Source: Stenopsyche tienmushanensis
Lineage: Eukaryota; Arthropoda; Insecta; Trichoptera; Stenopsychidae
Direction of reading: 5' to 3'
DNA length: 64,000 bases
Assembly (NCBI GenBank): GCA_008973525.1
Contig: WACJ01000274.1
Span: 868,001 to 932,000 of the forward strand
Shown here: piece by piece, positions 13,407-25,719 of the stretch
Position numbering within the stretch: the stretch's first letter is position 1
How the letters are laid out: each line of letters starts with the position of its first letter
Made by a program: the position numbers and the translations under genes
The notes under the pieces: model-generated
Seen by the model: the letters and a program-made list of their open reading frames with translations, nothing else
The model's database searches: none
Told to the model about the DNA's origin: nothing

Positions 13407-13424
13407 CGACGCACCGGTGCGTCG
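13407..13424. repeat. Perfect 18-bp palindrome around ACCGGT
   Basis: CGACGCACCGGTGCGTCG is its own reverse complement. A one-pair variant occurs at 48632-48649. It is followed within 210 bp by two stem-loops with 8-bp perfect stems (13579-13601 and 13607-13628). Confidence 0.9.
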
Positions 13425-14309
13425 GATCGTCCATTGAATTCGTCTGCGTGTCGAACGATGACACAAGATCAGATTTTGAATCGTGCCGATCGACGGATTT
13501 TGGACCGAAAATATATTCCGCCGACGAAAAACCGGTTTTCTTCGTTCGAATCGATCTTAATCCACGATTCTGAACGGATTTGCATCAAAAACCGATGCAA
13601 AAATGACGCGTCACAAATACGTGACGCGCAATTTTTTTTGCCAAAACATCGTCCAATCAATCAAAAACGGCTATCACACCTATATTTTAGCATTTTTTAA
13701 ATATCATTGTTTAAATGTTCCGCTTCCGATAGCAGTGTAATTGTTTACCATTCAAATATTTACGCAATGTGTTTATTTGTATCCATAGTATATTGCTGTT
13801 TGAAGACGCTATTAGAATCTGCTGTTGATTTTCCGAGACCATCCCACCATATTTTCCGCAGTCGACCAAACACATTGTATATTTGGCAATAATTCTCTTG
13901 GATTAATATGTTGCTTTTAGCGTTCGATTTAAACTGTGCAAACATTTGGCGTATTTATTCAGTGGCGAAAATACGCTTTAACCGGGTCACCCAGATCCTA
14001 ATTGTTCTTCCTTTCATTCGCGATAATTTTTTTAAAGACACGCGGATACGTCATAATGTGTTATTTACATTTTTCGCAAAGAAATTATTTAAAAACGCCA
14101 TTGTTGAATACAGCGACCTCAATAAATTATCAATCGTCTGCGAATAATAACGACCCATCCAGTAATTTATTCAATAAACGATAATAAATTTATCATTGTA
14201 AAATGCAAATTAAATGTGTACGCGTATGTTCTTTTCATATATTATATTTGGGAATTAAATACACAATCAAAATTTAAAAATAAATACAAAAAATATCCAG
14301 TAGATGAAG

Positions 14310-14470
14310 TGTTTAACCTTTCCTTTACTATGATGTATTTACTACACTGAATCGAGTTGATTGAGAATAAAGTTGTAATAATGGGAATTTTTATATTGAT
14401 ATATATATTATCGAATATCGATATGAAATATATTATATACGGCGATTTAGAATGTAAATTTAGAATTGGG
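14310..14470 (-). repeat. Dispersed repeat A, partial inverted copy
   Basis: The reverse complement of the middle of repeat A: TAACCTTTCC...GATGTATTTACTACAC, then GGGAAT and ATCGATATGAAATAT match 6205-6290 in inverse. It is more diverged than the two plus-strand copies. Confidence 0.65.
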
Positions 14471-14639
14471 TACTAAATACACAGCATCGTATTGCAAGGG
14501 TGCCCTTATATTTTTCCCCTTTTTTCAAAACTTAAAAATGTCTATTTTAAATGCGAAATATGACTAGATAAATATGTGATTATAAAATAATTAAGATTTA
14601 GTATATTTTAGTTAGCTTTAAAACGCACCCTTTAAAAGT

Positions 14640-15100
14640 CGTTTCAGCCTTCTGAAAATCAGGGCGTGCCTTCCCGTGAACCTCTTTTTGAGGCAATGGA
14701 TCGTTCTATGGATATTCATTCACCGTATTCACCCCAGTCTCTCTACGTTCCTGAATTGCCCCCCCCCCTAGACTTTGTTTGTTTCCTCATTTAAAAGGAA
14801 TCCTGAAAGGGAAAAACATTGGGACATGATTAAAAGCATCCAACCTTATGTTACATCGGCTCTGAAAAACATCTCGGAGAAGGCTTTCTAGGATGTCAAC
14901 ACTGCCTCCAGAAGTATATCAACGCAGGATTTTTGACAGAACTGCTGTTAAATATTCTAAGAAAATGCATTATCGAGATGTTTACAAAAACATCCCGAAT
15001 TGTCAAAGAATGCCACGACCACAGTCTTGCGTTGATTCGTTAAAAGCCTATAAACAGCAGATATACACAAATCAAGATCGCTATGGACGTGTATTGTGAC
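14640..15100 (+). other. Unassigned coding-like remnant
   Basis: Protein-like composition in more than one frame: EPLFEAMDRSMDIHSPYSPQ near 14680-14740, a frame with HWDMIKSIQPYVTSALKNIS near 14818-14878, and a 68-codon frame at 14893-15099 (MSTLPPEVYQRRIFDRTAVK...). A poly-C tract at 14760 separates the first block from the rest, as a slippage frameshift would. I do not recognise the family. It may be a decayed transposon or retrogene; no splice-consistent gene could be built. Confidence 0.3.
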
Positions 15101-17559
15101 GTTTCGTTGCCTTCGCCGCTCTCAAAGTATCCGACTGTGTGACTTTGTTCGGCCGCGAGGGCTGCACCTCGGGGTCATTGGTGGCGTTTAAACTTTACTA
15201 CGCAGTTCGGACGCAACGTTCCGTCGTTGGCGGAATTAAATACTTTCTGATTATTGGCGAATTAAATCGGTCATATCTATTATCGAATCGTATTTACTCC
15301 TTCCAAAGCAGAAAATTAGGCTGATCCAGTAACAAATTTGTATCCACAGCATTGATTTTATGCAGAGATTCTTCGCCAACCGTGCGACAATTCTCAGAAT
15401 TTATTGAACATGCATGATGATGATAAATCGCGCACGCATTTAATATATGACCCACTTTATTATGCTGTGCATAGACAGACCTTGCATTGAAATATTGCAC
15501 GTTTGTGGACGAAATTTCTTCTATTCCTCGCGAATCGTAATTGTTTGAAGTCAATTGATGATATATATTAAAAAATATGGATTTATTGATTTGTGCGCGT
15601 CGTATAATATAATCTCGACTGGATTTCCATAAACGCTGCCGATGCGCTACTAATTAATAATCGCCGCATAAAAGTGTATTGTTTTCATAAAAAAATAATC
15701 TAGCGTGTGTCATATATTCGTAATCGTATGAATCGCCCGGGCGATTGTTCCACGATGGCATTTTCTTGCGATGGGCGATCATTCTCGGATTATCCAATTG
15801 ATGTATCGGTTTGAGATGCGATTTTTATAGAATCTGTTCTATTTTTGCCAATCTTCGCCCGCAATATCGAATGTTCTCTTATCGGCGCTCTTATCAAGTC
15901 TTCGATTTTTTTTGTTATCTTCGCAGAGAAATATCCAACTGGTAGCGTCAATGCGAAGACTGACGCTATTCGCATGGAGGCCGTGGCACCTATCGGACGT
16001 CCGTTGATTTTATAGTGTTTTATCGTCGTTTCTTCGCTGGTATTAAATATAGAATTGTGCGACTATAATCGTCGCACCTGAAGACTGCTGCTTCTGTAAT
16101 TTTCAGTGCCAGGTAAGTGCCTATTTATAATAGGGCAACGATGAGATCGTCCCTGGACATAATCAGTGCAGACTTGACATCAGCGAAAGAACGATTCGAT
16201 TCCGTCATCTCTTGTTGCATTGCTCCGATGCTGCTGACCTTAAACGGTTGCAAACTTGAATTTGAATCGACATCTTTTCAACAAATCGAATTCTTCCATG
16301 CGACCTTCTTGTCATTCAGTCCAGTTATATTGCCATTTAAACTGCGACTCTTCGACTTCCCACAGCTAAAAAATCGCCAGTGTTTTTCCACTGCGCTAAC
16401 AATAAAAAGTTTAAAAACCCATTCGAAAAAATACGATTCTTTTTTCCCCCGATTATTCTAATGTTATCGCCGAACAGCGTCGATAAGCATTTTTTTCTCG
16501 CATTTGAAGGCTTTCCATAAAAACTATCGCCGATCGCCACTCAATATTAATTCAAGCATTAATTCCGCCATCTTGTTTTTTGTTGCGTTTATTTCGAGCG
16601 CTCTCCAATAGATGGTACTGCGCGTAATAAACAATTCCAGGAAATCAAACAAGATTTACATGTTGTAAAACAATCGCGACAAATTCGTCATGCGATGAGA
16701 GAACGTAATTCGCATCAACTGACGTCGTCCATTTTCCAATCGTCATTTGATGCGTCGTCTCCCACTGTCGACAGAGCATATAGCGATTCTACAAATCACC
16801 GCGTAAATCTACACGACGAATTTATGGCGAGCGCGTCAATTGAATCTCCCCGTTTATAGCTTAGAATTTCACCATCGCCAAACTGAGATCCCTGTTAATT
16901 TATATTGGCTTCATAAAATAGTCATCGGACGTTACTACATAATAACGATATAATTCGATTGATACTGCCAATATTTATGGCATTATTTCAGAAGTGTGCT
17001 TTGAATTGTTATCTCCAACACAAATTAGTAGCGCATGTTCTATTGTTTCCATGATATATCAGCTAATGTATCTTGATCTTAGCGAAGATCCCGCGCTTTT
17101 ATTAACAAATCTATAACTATAAAAAATCTCGCGCGGTGAAAATGTAACTTTTTAGCTTTGTTTGTGAATCACTTTTTTCCCGTGTCTTAACCGAAATTAT
17201 TAGCTAAAAGATGAGGCTGTGTTTGTGTAATATATAATAAAATGCCACTAGCCAAGCGCACAGTAGAGGCGGCGCGGCGCATGCGCGTAGCGTTTTCGGG
17301 ATGTATGCGATGGATATGAACACACTATAAACGATTCTCCCTCTCTTTCTTACCAACTACATAACAATAAAATATAATGTAAAATATAACTTTATATTAT
17401 GTATTCATTAAAACAATTCAAACACATATGAGGAGATTTTTGAAAATTAGGACAGTCTCACTGTTACGTATTTCTATAACGATTTACCAATGTGGTCTTC
17501 CAGATGACAACTGTCTAAATATCTTTCGAGATTCACCTCGAAACTTGCATTCCTACCTT
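15101..17559. other. No recognisable gene
   Basis: Non-coding, with a somewhat higher CG density near 15700-16100 and 16680-16860. A splice-like site pair lies at 16105-16113 (see findings). The 114-codon frame at 16117-16461 has no domain. A short stretch near 17200-17240 repeats 5805-5850 (TTAGCTAAAA, TGTTTGTGTAATATAT). Confidence 0.5.
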
Positions 17560-17665
17560 TGCCTGTTCGCACTTGTTACTTCTGTTTACGCTCCGATTAT
17601 CGAATTTGGGTCCCGTCAGAAACAACACCGGTTCACGGTTGGCGACGAGTGTGTTAAATTTTAAA
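17560..17665 (-). repeat. Dispersed repeat B, partial inverted copy
   Basis: TCTGTTTACGCTCCGATTAT, CGAATTTGGGTCCCGTCAGA and GACGAGTGTGTTAAAT are the reverse complement of 1378-1455 with some substitutions. Confidence 0.7.
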
Positions 17666-17784
17666 TTGGGCAATATCTTCATCGTCTCGACCAATTGGAA
17701 TCAAATTGAATTGTTGTGACTAGAATAAGTTTGTCTGGATAGACGATCAATCTGCATAGTTTGGATTTGAATAATGCAGGAATT

Positions 17785-17900
17785 TGCTCATTATGTATCA
17801 ACATTTGGTCATCAGATTGCGCAATACTTGCATCTTCCGAGTGGATGTGTCATCATTTAATTGCAAAACGATTCCTGTGAGGGTGAATCAGCCACCAGCA
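17785..17900 (+). repeat. Dispersed repeat C, copy 2
   Basis: Direct relative of 12190-12335, beginning TTTGCTCATTATGTATCAAC and ending GTGAATCAGCCACC. It breaks off after that. Confidence 0.75.
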
Positions 17901-18389
17901 GTTGGACAATTTTTGTATTATATTTAAAACACATTTAGGCGTGTAGACATCCATGCGCGGCGCATGAAGGTTTAGTTTTTCAATTGAAAATTGGTATTTC
18001 AACCACGATTTCGCTTAAACCCGTGTATTTCAAGGGATAAGAATGCATTTCTTGAATCCCTTGATGTACGCGGTGGGTAATAAACTTCTCGATGCCCTTT
18101 GAATTTTGAAGCGAGCCTATTTTATTATATATTACACAACATCAGGCGCAATATTTTAGTTTAAAATTTTCATTTAAAATCAACATTAAACTATTCAAAA
18201 TCAACAAAAGCACATTCAACATTCTTCAATGTCTTCCTAAGGGTTTGCCCTGGAAGTGTTACAAATCGATTATTCATCGGTTCGGTCTTTCGGAGCATCG
18301 CCTCGGCGTCGATGCGGTGCCCTTTGTCGTCGATTGATTTCGTTTCCGATTCGAACTGTCGAGGGTCTGATCCTTCTTTGCGCATCGTC

Positions 18390-18889
18390 GCGAATGATGT
18401 AACGAGTGGAAAATTTCCAACGCTGTTGAATGTCCGAGGATATATTTTTACGCTCGCCGATTTCCGTTGGCAGACGGTCCCGTGCGGGAAGAGGTGTTGT
18501 ATTATATCATCCTTCGGATTCGGGGTGCTCGGAAGAAGTGGGTTACCGTCGGGACGTCTTCCGTTCAAGGTCGCGACGACGATTCTTCGAGTCCGCGCGG
18601 AAGGATCGATCTTATTTCGGTTCGGCGTCACGCGGGAGTGTCGTAAACGTTTTCTAAATATAATGCGTTCCTCAGAGCGAGCGCGTCTCCGGTCGGCCGC
18701 GGTTCGCTCGTGAATCTCGGTTGCTCTTTTTTTGTTCTCGTTTTTGGTCTACGCGATTAAAACCGGTTTCGGAATCGCGCGATCTCGGCTTACTCATTTT
18801 CCGAGAGTCGTGACGAAGATGTTCATTTCGCAGGTCGCGCTCGAGGCGGTCGGTGCAGTCGTGCCGGACTAAAGTGGTGGCATCGGGGG
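18390..18889 (+). promoter_or_regulatory. CpG-rich promoter / 5' leader of IP6K
   Basis: About 500 bp directly before the IP6K start are clearly richer in G+C and in CG dinucleotides than the flanks, for example the run of CG steps at 18560-18620 and 18690-18720. This fits an unmethylated promoter and 5' UTR. Antisense and out-of-frame open frames here, including a 146-codon minus-strand one at 18191-18631, show no family resemblance and look like by-products of the base composition. No clear TATA box was found, and the transcription start cannot be placed from sequence alone. Confidence 0.5.
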
Positions 18890-20887
18890 ATGGTGCACTC
18901 GTCAGGGGGCTGGGGTATGGGAGATTCTGATCGGCGGACGAGCCAATATGCTCGCGTGGCGCACCTCAGCGGCAAGCAGCCCTATCCCGCCTTCGACGAC
19001 GACCGCGACGAGTTCGCCTCGGTCCACGATGACTTGCTGGACACCGAGTTCCACGGAGAGGACGACGGACAGCTCGACAAGAGCGGCTACGGCAGCGACC
19101 ACGACGAGCTCCTGCACGAGGGCTTCGGCCGGGAGACGGAGGACGAGGACGCGCCGGTGCACTACGACGGCGCCGCTCTGTCCGAGGAGGGCTACGGCAG
19201 CCACCGCGAGGACTCCTTCCTTCAGAACGCGCCCATCCCGGACCACGAGATCGACCTGCACCCCCTCAACAACCAGGTAATCTTCCTCCCTCTCCTCTCG
19301 ACTTTCGTTCACCGTTTTCATCCATGCACCGCAAAACCGGCGATGCCATCTAGTGGCTCGAATCGAAATACTATTCGATCGTTCAATATTTTATAACGAA
19401 TGCCATCGATCCCGATCCATCCCGCCGTTATAAAATCCACCCCGAATCTGCACGCGATCGTCCACGTCGCTCCAGCGCACCGCCGATGGCTCCATATGGC
19501 GATACAGTTTTTTACATTTGAATGCATAGAAATCCGGTTCGTCCCGAGCTTCCCATGCGAACGCTCCAGCAGCACCTGTACATTGGATTTACAGTAAAAT
19601 CACCCCACTTCAACATCATACATAACCAACCAATATCTGCGAATTTAATGCAATGACAGACGATAAAAATCAAAATTGCATCATGCCAATTTTTTTATTT
19701 TTAAATTAGCACACAAGCACGTGCTCGTCACTTTCACGGCGTGCAGCAACAACACCACGTTGCTTTTATTAATTAAATATTCAGTTTATTCGATCGCTTG
19801 AATCATTGTATCCCGCATCTAAATAATGCGGGACGATCTTCGATCAGCTCAGACTTTGAGCTCTGGACGGATTGATCTGTCATATCGACGGTCTGGAGCG
19901 CTTGGCTCGATGCCCTCCGTCCTTTATGTGTCTTAATACAAAAAAAAAACATATTTCGAGAGCGCTACAAAATAGAAAGCTCGCATAGGATGCTGCGCAA
20001 TTCCAATTGGAATCGTATCGGACGATCGTTCGTTGGGTATCGCTTGGATAGATTCGGCAAAAAGTGGTGATAACCCGAAGTGTGTCATGCGCTTGACGAA
20101 TATTTGAAAGAAAATACAAAGGTTAGCCGAGCGTTGCGAAATATTCGCTTCGTGGAGCTTTCGAAGAAAACTGGTTTTTTTTTCGGTTTCCTCTCAAAGG
20201 TTTGCGCGCCGCGAATTTCCGAAGTTTCGCAGATGACGATGAGACTGATGATGGTCGTTGAATTGTGCAGGTCGGAGGCCACACGCGGCTGCTCGTGCTC
20301 AACGACAGCACTGTCATAAAGCCTCTGAACGTGCGCGAGCTACACTTTTATCAGAACATTCCCAGGGAAATTGAGATGTTTGTCCCCAAATACAAAGGTA
20401 AGAAATGTCTTTCTCTTTTGTCAAGTCCAGCGAATCGCCGATGGACTTTTATCGATAATCTGTTGACTGCGCCGAATGCAATCGGTCATTGTTGCGATTG
20501 CGTCCGGCGTGCGACTCGTCCTCCCGTCGGAGTCCCCGCGGTTCGTTCCTCAGTTGTCGATTGCCAAAGTTGCATCAGATCGGAAGACTCCGATCGGACG
20601 ACGGAGTCGCAATCGATCGTCGATTTAGCACTATACATGTGTATATTTTAGGATCTATTTTTGCATACATATCACTCTAGGTGAAGCACCACGAAGACAT
20701 GTTGTCGTTTATTACAATATAAAATACTCCACTCGAAATACCTCCGCAGTGAATCTGGATGTGTAATAGCTATGCATCGAACTCTGTTGCATGTTTTGTT
20801 TGACAAACTTTCATATCAACCCACCCATAACACTGTCTCCGAGAAGAACATCTAACAAAAGCCCATTACTTCCTTCTCCCTCGTCTC

Positions 20888-20922
<35 letters not shown>

Positions 20923-23900
20923 ATCGACCGTCGCCACCATCAAAAGTGTTCATCATTTTCTTTTATTTTTATTTTTTGAGTAGCGCATATGTCCACAATA
21001 CCCGTCGATAAAGATGCGTACATTCCCTCGGGAGAGTCTCCGTCGAGAGAACGTTTGCGATATAACGAATTAATCTAACGCTCATTTAATGTGCGACTGA
21101 GCCGTTGAAAAGTTTCACTTTCACGGACCGACACCGCGAGAGTAAATTTCTTACACAACCGTGACCGTTCCCATTCTTGAAGCTTTGCATTGAGTGCGTA
21201 TTGTGATGTGCGAATTGTATCTAATCATTAGTATTGTTCGTAGATGAAAAATTTTCAGAATCGATTTTACCCCCCCCTCAATGCAGGTTCGTTACCGTGT
21301 ACTCTTAATGCGCTTTGGTAAGTTTACGATTACATCTTATATGAACATAAGTAATTTGAAATTATTACAATGGACCGGATTCGATTGTCGTTCTCTCAGA
21401 CTTTGGTCACAATGTCTGATCGGAGGCCTCTCAATCTGATCTGGTTTGCGACGGAGACGGCGTTGTTGAAATGTAAGACTTGCGAAACGATTCAAAATTG
21501 AACTCGAATAAGAGTATATGGATTATATTTAACGTTAGCTGACGAAGAATACATTTCACAACGCTGTCTTGTTAAGGCAATAGCTATAAGCCATTGTCAT
21601 TTTATGACAAAAAATCGTTATTATGTTAAGTAGATAAAAGGAGAAGCATGATGTGATCCTATAATCCCGTCCTTCATCGATCTATTCCATTATTTGATGC
21701 GTATGCAAATTACCCTGTTATATTGCAACGTCCTTTGCAATACGACGACGGAATATTGATCAAAATATCTTATTCCGCGTTGAAAAATCAATTCTCATGT
21801 GCACATATATAAATTCATATTACATTAACAAAACTAGTTATCAATTTAATATTCACAATGCTAATGTTAATACTATATATATAGATATATAAATAATGCA
21901 TGAGAACTCGTCTTATTTTTTTAACGTAAAATTGATATAGTCGTATATATTCATTCTAATCGAGTTCCATTGTTATTTCATTTTATATATCGCAACAACA
22001 TTTTATTCAATTCATAAATGCACAATGCAATTAAATAAAATACAGCTAAATATGTGTACGGAATGCAAATTTCATTTAAAAGTGACCGCCGGAATCTCAC
22101 ACGGATGAAACGGTCATCGCTCTTAAATCAATTTTATAATCCGTACACAAATTTGAGCATATATATATTTGATGTAAAAATTGAGGCATATCTTTAAATG
22201 TATAGTCTGTATTGTTATAAACATTTCAATATTATACATATAGTGATCATTCCGAATCTATTCGAAACGCTTATTAATTTTCATTTTAAATCTAAATTAT
22301 GCATCATTTATGATGCAATTTTATGTTGATTTTTGACTTCATTTTAAATGGCATTGATCTATTATTATATTTACAATAATATATAAATTTGCATTATTTT
22401 AATTTATTTATTGAAATGTTTTTATTGTTTTTGTGAATCCCTTTCCTTCATATATCAAGAGTTATTTATTTAGGCTCTTGCGTAGTGTTTCCTATCCTTT
22501 GCCCTCGTTGACATGTCCCGTTGTGATAGATGATTGATGAATGAGGTGCTTGATGCGCCTGATGCAACAACCAGTTTCCTTGTTGTCACAAGGGCTCGCC
22601 ACCGCACAAGGGCAGCAAGCCTGGGGCCTTGGGGCGCTACGGGGGCCGGCCAGCCTGGCGACTTGAGCCCGGGGCTACACATTCCCAAATGAATCCAAAT
22701 GTGACATGCAAACGAACGCCACATCCAATATCAGATCGATGCTATTGGTAATTTTGTTTGGGTTTGTATTTCTAATATGGCTCTCTATATTTCATGGTCA
22801 CAATCTCTTTTTTTAAAATTGAAAAAAGTGTGTTACACTATATCTTTCCGACATGCACACACATCCAACACACGAATACAACACGATTTATATATTCCCA
22901 GAACAGATTTATTTAACAATCGACATTATTTTGAATACATACACATCCGTAAAGATACCATTTTCACAAAGCCACACACAGATCTTCTTACAGCTACACA
23001 TTTTCAATATAACATGTACGATTGTATTTTAAAATAGTATTTATATTTTATATTGTTTGATTTGAACAGAGAAGTACACAAGAACACAATTTATGATTTA
23101 AAGTTTTGGCGTAAAAGAATAACTTAATATGAAAGCAATTTTTTTTATTGTACGGAAACGTTACAAAGCAAGGTTGTCAATCATTCGTGCTCTTTAAAAA
23201 TATTGAAGTTTTATCCTATTATTGTAATCCAAATATTTCCATCCAGAAAGCAGTTCAGCAATTTCCTGTACATCAGCATCATAAAAATCAGATTTGTAAT
23301 ATCTGACATTAAAAAATAATTACATTAAAAATCATCGCTTGTTGTTATATTTCATAATATCGTTTTATCTATTTTTTTTTATCTTCCCAATATCATTTCA
23401 TATGCAAATGTTTGATCAATAGAGTTATGAGCTTACATAAATGTAACTATTTTTCTGTGTATGTGAAAATGTATGCTTTTATCGTTGATTCTGCAAAAAA
23501 ACACCTAAATTTTGTCAAAGACCTAAGACCACATTAGTTAAGTCAAACAAACTAGATTAAATAAGGCATTGTCATAAATATGTTAGGAGTAGTTCGAAGT
23601 TTGATCGAGTTTGTTTTTAACCTGACCTATTATAACATTCACATTGAATACATTGCATAGCTTTTGCTTTATTAAAATTGCTTCAGTTATATCAAATTTA
23701 TTTGCCGTTTACTCCCGACAGGACTAATATTTCAAATTTACTAACGAGAGGAGAATATGATTGTATCAAGTTAATATAATGTCATTTGCATCATATAGAG
23801 AACTAGTTTTGTATACATATGAGAATTAATACATAGACTTATTATTCCAATTGATTAGAGTAGTTGATAGATTTTCAAAACGTAAGATTGATTTTCTATC

Positions 23901-25719
23901 ATATATATTTTATAGTGGTTAATTTAAGTTATTATTTTATTAGAATTGATTTTATCTAGCATTACTAATTGTCCGGCGGTTTGTTTCAGGTGTGATGCAA
24001 GCGACGAATACGGGCAGCACAAAACTAGACAAGCGATACTCTCCAAGCTTTAGGGATGATAACCCGAGAAAGCAATCTTTGGGTTCTAAACGCAAACGTG
24101 ACGATGTTCTTAAGTATGTAAAATTTTAATATACAAATACAATAGAATTATTCGCATTTGACAACATCTGCACTATAAATTTATTTATAATTAATAGTCG
24201 ATACAAATAAACATACGTATTGTTTTTAATATGACTTTCACAAATCCAAAGGTTTAAAGTTCATCGCAACGGGAAAGCAACTGAAGTACTCAAAAGCATT
24301 TCGCAGATGGACAACACCAACAAACAATGTAAGTCATGAATAGATTGTAATTTTATCGCTAGTTGTTTATCGTTTTTATATTATCGATTTACCTTGGAGT
24401 ATACTTTGTTTCATATATTCGATATTTTTTGGCAGACTTCCTCATGTTGGAAAATATAACATCGGCATATAGACAGCCGTGTATATTGGATCTAAAAATG
24501 GGCACAAGACAGCATGGGGATGATGCCTCTGCTGAAAAGAAATCTAAACAGATTGCCAAATGTGCAGCTAGTACTTCAGCGTCATTGGGCGTAAGACTCT
24601 GTGGAATGCAGGTAATCGATCGTCGTACGCGTTACTCGATTCTAGATTTATTAAATATTGAAATTATTGTATTTTATTTATAAACAGGTATATAGTACCG
24701 GACCCACAGATGAACACGTCGTACGGAGAGATAAATACTGGGGAAGAGGTTTAAGCGAAGCTGGTCTTCGAGATGCGTTAAGATCATTTTTTTGTGGCGG
24801 AAATGGTTCATTGCGTACCAGTGTAGTTCGCCGTGTTTTACAGCGCCTCTCCGTACTGAGACGCGCAGTCGCTAATCAATCATCGTATAGATTTTATTCA
24901 TGGTATGTATAATTTTAATGTTCATTGTTAACATATCTATAACAAACTAATTAATAAAATTGTTTCAGTTCATTGCTGATTGTTTACGAAGGTTGGAACG
25001 ATGATGACATCTCGTTAACCACTGTTATTCCATCAGGAACCGGATATGACGCTGATACGTCCAACAGTTCAGCCGATTTAAACGTGTCTTCAACGTTCGA
25101 AGATCACGCATCCGGTCGTCATTTCGATATGTCGACGCTTCACGAAGAAATATCCGTTGATGAAGCACCGTCGAAACCACCAAAAGTTCCATTCTTTCCG
25201 ATTTCCGAAGATACGATGTACATAGAGGAACCAAATCCCATGCATTTGAGCCTTCCGAATCAAGCTCCCAATGTTTGTTCTAGTCCGATGTCGATGGACA
25301 GTTGGATGGTATACTCTTCGAATAGCAGCGATGATTTTTGTCTTTCGAGAAGACTGGACGATAACACTCATAGCTCGGAGGATACGTCTTCATCGTCGGA
25401 TGCCGACATGGGAACAAATTCTAATATGGCACCCGATTTTAGCAAAAGACCCCGAGTCAAAACATCCGGCTGCGGACCGGTGAAGAGGAAAAATTTGAAA
25501 AAGGCACTAAGCGAAGATTCGCCTTCAAACAACGTCGACATTCGCATGATCGATTTTGCTCATACGACTTTTGCCAACAACAATGAGGGCGGCGTTCAAC
25601 CGGAACGGAGCTTCAATAATTTCTTGACTAACACGACCGTCCACCACGGTCCCGATTGTGGATTTTTGACAGGTATTGATAGTCTCAAAAGGCTTTTGTC
25701 CGAAATATTGGATAATTGA
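18890..25719 (+). CDS. IP6K: Inositol hexakisphosphate kinase (IP6K), 7 coding exons, 618 aa
   Basis: Spliced CDS: 18890-19276, 20271-20397, 23990-24113, 24252-24328, 24436-24611, 24688-24902 and 24969-25719. All junctions are GT-AG and the phases agree, giving 1857 nt. Family role: soluble kinase that adds a phosphate to InsP6 to make the pyrophosphate InsP7. The catalytic signature PCILDLKMG lies at residues 253-261, followed by [10 protein letters not shown], then [12 protein letters not shown] (to residue 299) and LLIVYEGW (371-378). The IDF metal-binding motif is in MIDFAHTTF (562-570), followed by [15 protein letters not shown] near the C-terminus. Residues 1-129 (exon 1) form an acidic, low-complexity N-terminal extension. 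Residues of about 380-560 are a Ser/Asp-rich insert between the core and the IDF motif, as is common in animal IP6Ks. I chose the ATG at 18890; the frame stays open upstream and a second Met is residue 10, so the exact start is uncertain. Intron 2 is large (3.6 kb) and the last four are 66-138 bp. The family assignment is very secure. Confidence 0.95.
20398..23989 (+). other. Large IP6K intron 2
   Basis: A 3.6 kb intron between coding exons 2 and 3. It holds a (TCAA)n microsatellite near 20888-20921, a short poly-C tract near 21270, and a G+C-rich patch at about 22550-22690 that differs sharply from its AT-rich surroundings and may be a repeat fragment. The rest is AT-rich. No coding exon was recognised. 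The acceptor is a good pyrimidine tract ending TTGTTTCAG at 23989. Confidence 0.7.
20888..20921. repeat. (TCAA)n microsatellite
   Basis: About eight consecutive TCAA units followed by a CGATCG step. It lies in IP6K intron 2. A simple tandem repeat, probably length-polymorphic. Confidence 0.9.

Noticed and set aside
16117..16461. 114-codon open frame
   Set aside because: No family resemblance; starts by chance after the splice-like motif and has an antisense frame over it.
18191..18631. 146-codon minus-strand frame upstream of IP6K
   Set aside because: Lies in the CpG-rich leader, where stop codons are rare on all strands; low-complexity content and no domain.
18902..19321. 139-codon minus-strand frame over IP6K exon 1
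   Set aside because: Antisense shadow of the GC-rich exon; the Val/Glu/Leu-rich product has no family.
20888..20921. Short tandem units as a possible CRISPR-like array
   Set aside because: Contiguous 4-bp units without spacers: a simple microsatellite in an animal genome.
22550..22690. G+C-rich patch in IP6K intron 2 as an alternative exon
   Set aside because: No flanking splice sites in a usable phase and no similarity to IP6K proteins.
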